The position numbers were made by a program, and so were the translations under genes. The notes below the pieces were generated by a model. It had not been told where the DNA came from. It saw only the letters and a list, made by a program, of their open reading frames with translations, and searched no databases. Shown here piece after piece: positions 6,774 to 9,086 of a DNA stretch of 9,086 nucleotides. Every line of letters starts with the position of its first letter. The first letter of the stretch is position 1. Origin of the DNA: Bordetella parapertussis (GTDB lineage Bacteria; Pseudomonadota; Gammaproteobacteria; Burkholderiales; SG8-39); assembly GCA_945906975.1 (NCBI GenBank), contig CAMDRY010000101.1, positions 1 through 9,086 on the forward strand. Reading direction: 5' to 3'.

Positions 6774-7071
6774 GGCAATGGTCTCCGGGATACGGAAGCG
6801 TGGATGGGAATGGGGGCGCCGGCGGCGCCTTCGGCGGTGTTCAGGGGAGACAGCCGGCGCAGACGCGCTGGAACGCGCGCCGCGAAGCACAAACTGTCGT
6901 TGTGGACTGCGATGACCCGGTTGGCGTTGCTAACGCGGCCGGGGGTGGCTTGTCTGCGGAACGCAAGGACCGCACCGCTAAGCCCGACGCACGGTGATGC
7001 CACGGGCGTCGCTGGCGACCGCGTTGTGGCATTCCGGAGTAAGAATCACGCTGTATGGTTTGGGTTAATTT
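6774..7071 (-). other. Long 5' leader of the decarboxylase mRNA
   Basis: If transcription starts about 7 nt after the TATAAT at 7079-7084, the decarboxylase message has an untranslated leader of about 300 nt. It contains a GC-rich hairpin (GGCGCC-GGC-GGCGCC, 6815-6829) about 40 nt before the start codon. It also has an open frame from GTG 7003 whose TGA (6770-6772) overlaps the decarboxylase ATG as ATGA. That frame has no visible ribosome site and may be chance. No known riboswitch class was recognised. Confidence 0.4.
6782..6786 (-). promoter_or_regulatory. Shine-Dalgarno for the decarboxylase
   Basis: GGAGA on the minus strand, 8 nt before ATG 6773. It fixes the start at MKFRFP and excludes the longer frame, whose extra 39 residues match nothing expected at the start of this family. 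Confidence 0.75.
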
Positions 7072-7078
7072 TCGCGGG

Positions 7079-7106
7079 ATTATACCCCTGGAGTCCGGAC
7101 GGTCAA
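7079..7106 (-). promoter_or_regulatory. Sigma70-type promoter of the decarboxylase
   Basis: Minus strand TTGACC (7101-7106), a 16-bp spacer, then a consensus TATAAT (7079-7084). The -35 matches 5 of 6 and the -10 matches 6 of 6, the best promoter in the window. It points toward the decarboxylase and away from the S4 gene. Confidence 0.7.
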
Positions 7107-7133
7107 GGGCGAGTTCCGACGGCAGCGGCCATC

Positions 7134-7142
7134 TGCTATCCT
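7134..7142 (+). promoter_or_regulatory. Possible extended -10 for the S4 gene
   Basis: TGCTATCCT has the TGn extension before a -10 that matches 4 of 6. TTCCGA (7114-7119) lies 17 bp upstream as a poor -35. It is placed about 70 bp before the S4 start codon. Weak evidence only. Confidence 0.3.
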
Positions 7143-7212
7143 CGGTGCCATCGCGTTTTTCCCGCGCGTTTTACGCCGGAACCCCGCCGCCCGCCCCAGA
7201 CCCCAGGACGCC

Positions 7213-7431
7213 ATGAATAGCATCGAATTCCCGCTCGAACGCGAGCACGTGCAACTCAATCAGCTGCTTAAACTGACCGGTCTTTGCACCAGCGGCGGTG
7301 CCGGCAAGGCCATGGTTGCCGCCGGTGGCATCACCGTCGACGGCGTGGCCGAATCGCGCAAGACGGCCAAGTTGAAGGTTGGGCAGGTGGTGCGCTGCGG
7401 CGACACCGAGATCCGCATCGTCGCGCCTTAA
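7213..7431 (+). CDS. S4-domain RNA-binding protein, YbcJ-like
   Basis: A 72-residue protein consisting of little more than one S4 RNA-binding domain, similar in size and layout to E. coli YbcJ (70 residues). Key stretch: LNQLLKLTGLCTSGGAGKAMVAAGG, then ITVDGVAESRKTAKLKVGQVVRCG. This gives the helix-helix-turn and strand pattern of S4, with the VDG and SRKTAKLK residues that usually contact RNA. Expected to be cytosolic; the RNA target of YbcJ-type proteins is not established. ATG 7213 follows AGGA with a short 4-nt spacing. It is the only confident plus-strand gene here, divergent from the decarboxylase and convergent with the MipA remnant, so probably a single-gene unit. Confidence 0.88.
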   Translation: MNSIEFPLEREHVQLNQLLKLTGLCTSGGAGKAMVAAGGITVDGVAESRKTAKLKVGQVVRCGDTEIRIVAP

Positions 7432-7474
7432 GATCAGGGGTGCGCAGGTACCCACCCCGCCCTCAGGCTACGCC

Positions 7475-7561
7475 GTCATTGCGAGCGCAGCGAAGCAATC
7501 ACCTTGCGTCAGCACGGTGCGGCGGCATGCTACGAGATTGCTTCGCTGCGCTCGCAATAAC
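7475..7561. repeat. 23-bp perfect inverted repeat (palindromic intergenic element)
   Basis: Arms 7478-7500 (ATTGCGAGCGCAGCGAAGCA, then ATC) and 7536-7558 are exact reverse complements, separated by 35 bp. Two further pairs (7475 with 7561, 7476 with 7560) extend the stem past one mismatch. It sits between the convergent S4 gene and the MipA remnant. The ATTGCGAG...GAAGCAATC type resembles dispersed palindromic repeats I recall from several bacterial genomes. It lacks a T tract, so it is not a standard terminator, and it has no transposase. Confidence 0.8.
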
Positions 7562-7589
7562 CAGCGGGGACAATCGGCGTCGCCGCCTG

Positions 7590-8227
7590 TCACATCCGCC
7601 ACTCAAGGTAAGAGTAGATGTAGTGCGAGCCGCCGTTGACGTTGCCGAGCACGCTGGAGGTGCCAAAAAAGCGCGAGGCCGGCAAACGCGGCGGTCTGGG
7701 TGCGCCTTTCGACAATCGGGTTGGCGGCAACGCCTGCTGACCAGCGCGTGGCGTTGACGCCGCCGAACAGACGCCGGCGCCCGGACAGGCGGAAGCTCGC
7801 GTCAAGGTAGATTTGGGCGTTGGTGCCGGCGCCCGGCTCGAACGCCGGCCGCGTCACCGTCGCCTCCGACAGACGTACCCCGTAGTAATAATTGTTGAGC
7901 TTGGCGTCGCGCACCGCCAGCGCGATTTGCGGACGCACGGTCAGGCGGCTGCCGACGTGCAGCTCGTAACGGTAGCCAACCCGTCCTTCGGTACCACGCG
8001 ACTCGCGCGTCGCGTCGCGCAGCAGCTCGGCGAAAGCCATGCCCCAGGGACCGCGGCGCTGGTAGGCGATGCCCATGTCCATTCCGCTGCCGCGCTCGGC
8101 CATACCCACCAGCGGGCCGGTAAAAATCGCAGACCAGTTCCCTCGCCTCGTAAATCTGCTGCAGCGGCCGCGACGCGTGCGCCGCGCCCGCCGCCAACGC
8201 AAGAATGAAACGCGCGGCCGGCGCGAT
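7590..8227 (-). pseudogene. Remnant of a MipA/OmpV-family outer-membrane protein gene
   Basis: The central minus-strand frame, from about 8135 to 7665, encodes the C-terminal half of a MipA/OmpV beta-barrel (murein-synthesis scaffold type). Blocks: GSGMDMGIAYQRRGPW, KLNNYYYGVRLSEA, RPAFEPGAGTN, LFGGVNATRWSAGV, NPIVERRTQTAAFAGLAL. Three lesions are visible. First, a signal-peptide-like stretch (ARFILALAAGAAHAS, about 8215-8174) lies in a different frame and has no ATG, only ATC near 8227, and no ribosome site. Second, it joins the barrel portion too soon: perhaps 80-100 residues of the N-terminal half are missing, judged from recalled family lengths of about 250-280. Third, at a run of six T (7665-7670 on the minus strand) the frame changes; removing one T would continue the protein as LFGTSSVLGN and end in HYIYSYLEWRM. 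Family call is moderate; decay is likely, but assembly error could explain part of it. Confidence 0.7.
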
Positions 8228-8240
8228 ACGGCAAAAACGC

Positions 8241-8813
8241 TCAGATCTTGGGCAGCGTGACACCCTTCTGGCCCTGGTACTTGCCGCCGCGATCCTTGTA
8301 CGAGGTCTCACAGACGTCGTCCTTGTCACACTCAAAAAATACCACCTGCGCCACGCCCTCGTTGGCGTAGATTTTTGCCGGCAGGGGCGTGGTGTTGGAG
8401 AACTCCAGCGTCACGTAGCCCTCCCACTCGGGTTCGAAGGGCGTGACGTTGACGATGATGCCGCAGCGCGCGTAAGTGGATTTGCCGAGGCACACGGTGA
8501 GCACATGGCGCGGGATGCGGAAATACGCGACGGTGCGCGCCAGGGCAAACGAGGTGGGCGGGATGATGCACACCTCGCCCTTGAAATCGACGAATGACTT
8601 TTCGTCGAAGTTCTTCGGATCGACGATGGTCGAGTTGATATTGGTGAAAATCTTGAAGTCGTCCGAGCAGCGGATGTCATAACCGTAGCTGGAGGTGCCG
8701 TAGGACACGATCTTGTTGCCCTTGACCTCGCGCACCTGGCCCGCCTCAAACGGCGCGATCATGTCCTGTTCTTTGGCCATGCGGCGGATCCACTTGTCGG
8801 ATTTGATGCTCAT
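8241..8813 (-). CDS. dcd: dCTP deaminase
   Basis: Deaminates dCTP to dUTP and ammonia in the cytoplasm. The dUTP is then cut to dUMP, the substrate for thymidylate synthase. The 190-residue product matches the usual bacterial length and trimeric dUTPase-like fold. It starts [19 protein letters not shown], the typical proteobacterial form. The motif GKSTYARCG (110-118) carries R116, equivalent to R115 of the E. coli enzyme. VTLEFSN (134-140) carries E137, equivalent to the general base E138. KYQGQKG (178-184) is near the C-terminus, where the nucleotide lid lies. It lies downstream of apbC on the same strand across 159 bp of repeats. No Shine-Dalgarno is visible before ATG 8813; the heptamer array begins 5 nt upstream. 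The start is nevertheless secure from conservation. Confidence 0.97.
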   Translation of the reverse strand: MSIKSDKWIRRMAKEQDMIAPFEAGQVREVKGNKIVSYGTSSYGYDIRCSDDFKIFTNINSTIVDPKNFDEKSFVDFKGEVCIIPPTSFALARTVAYFRIPRHVLTVCLGKSTYARCGIIVNVTPFEPEWEGYVTLEFSNTTPLPAKIYANEGVAQVVFFECDKDDVCETSYKDRGGKYQGQKGVTLPKI

Positions 8814-8818
8814 AGTTC

Positions 8819-8965
8819 GGTAAATGGTAAATAGGGAATGGGAAATGGGAAATGGGGGGGTAGGAAGTGGGGAGTGGAAAATGGGGATCGGCGGGTGTCG
8901 GGTTTAATTATTCACTATTCACTATTCACCATTCACCATTCACCATTTCCCATTTACCATTCACC
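8819..8965. repeat. Two opposed heptamer arrays forming an imperfect inverted repeat
   Basis: Right array: eight contiguous 7-bp units at 8910-8965 (ATTCACT twice, ATTCACC three times, ATTTCCC, ATTTACC, ATTCACC). Left array, 8819-8886, carries complementary-type units: GGTAAAT twice, AGGGAAT, GGGAAAT twice, then degenerate G-rich units (GGGGAGT, GGAAAAT). ATTTACC and ATTTCCC are exact reverse complements of GGTAAAT and GGGAAAT, so the arms could pair into a long hairpin around a core of about 23 bp. It fills almost the whole gap between apbC and dcd and would lie in any shared transcript. No gene or CRISPR spacer is present. Confidence 0.85.
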
Positions 8966-8972
8966 GCCCTAG

Positions 8973-9086
8973 CTAGGTATTCTGAATCACGATATTCGGG
9001 AATTTGCTCGTCATGTCCTTGGCCTGCTCGGAGATTTTCACCGCGATACGCCGCGCCATGGCCTTGTAGAGCGCCGTCACCGCGCC
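8973..9086 (-). CDS. apbC: Fe-S cluster carrier protein ApbC/Mrp (C-terminal fragment)
   Basis: Only the last 37 codons and the stop are in the window; the gene continues beyond the right edge. The encoded end, GAVTALYKAMARRIAVKI followed by SEQAKDMTSKFPNIVIQNT, matches the C-terminus I recall for proteobacterial Mrp/ApbC proteins (ALYKAIARKVAVKI...SSKFPNIVVQNT). The full protein is a P-loop NTPase of the Mrp/NBP35 family that carries and delivers Fe-S clusters in the cytoplasm; none of its catalytic motifs fall in this fragment. TAG stop at 8973-8975. It lies upstream of dcd on the same strand, an arrangement I recall from other betaproteobacteria. Confidence 0.85.
   Translation of the reverse strand, partial: GAVTALYKAMARRIAVKISEQAKDMTSKFPNIVIQNT

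Noticed and set aside
4590..7220. 876-codon open frame on the plus strand
   Set aside because: It is the antisense shadow of the decarboxylase in GC-rich DNA. The opposite strand carries an intact, highly conserved enzyme.
7437..7458. GGGGTG/CACCCC hairpin as terminator of the S4 gene
   Set aside because: Six-base stem with a 10-nt loop and no T tract after it; only a chance-level dyad in GC-rich DNA.
7802..8335. 177-codon minus-strand frame overlapping the end of dcd
   Set aside because: Its first part is dcd read in another frame and its last part is the MipA remnant out of frame. Only the middle, signal-peptide-like part is informative, and it is folded into the pseudogene.
8819..8965. 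CRISPR array
   Set aside because: Units are 7 bp and contiguous, without unique spacers, and no cas gene is near.

Overview
The window (9,086 bp, GC-rich, high GC in third codon positions) looks like the chromosome of a betaproteobacterium, most likely of the Burkholderiales. The evidence is two Bug-type periplasmic solute receptors, a 756-residue Orn/Lys/Arg decarboxylase starting MKFRFPVVIIDEDFRSEN, and an apbC (mrp)-dcd gene pair. This placement rests on recalled family resemblance; no search was run. Almost everything lies on the minus strand. The one clear plus-strand gene is a small S4 RNA-binding protein.

Layout from left to right. 1-63 holds no supportable gene. 64-2047 carries two tandem Bug receptors, transcribed right to left with 10 bp between them. 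2048-2262 holds their control region, with a weak -10, a 24-bp-spaced direct repeat and a heptamer array. 2263-4094 carries two paralogous NMT1/THI5-like proteins that both lack a signal peptide. 4095-4502 has no convincing gene but contains a candidate promoter with a dyad, a 14-bp tandem repeat and a terminator-like structure after the decarboxylase. 4503-6773 is the PLP-dependent amino-acid decarboxylase. 6774-7212 is a divergent intergenic region with a good sigma70-type promoter for the decarboxylase and a leader of about 300 nt. 7213-7431 is the S4 protein (YbcJ-like). 7432-7589 contains a perfect 23-bp inverted repeat. 7590-8227 is a decayed MipA/OmpV-type outer-membrane gene. 8241-8813 is dcd. 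8814-8972 is filled by two opposed heptamer arrays. 8973-9086 is the C-terminus of apbC/mrp.

Functionally the right end is housekeeping: Fe-S cluster carrier and dCTP deaminase. The middle is amino-acid decarboxylation, giving polyamine supply or acid resistance. The left end is an accessory solute-recognition segment: four binding-protein-fold genes of two unrelated families, with no permease or ATPase gene in view. No complete novel system is evident. The features most worth a second look are the signal-less NMT1-like pair, the 7-bp and 14-bp periodic repeats in three separate gaps, and the MipA remnant with several lesions.
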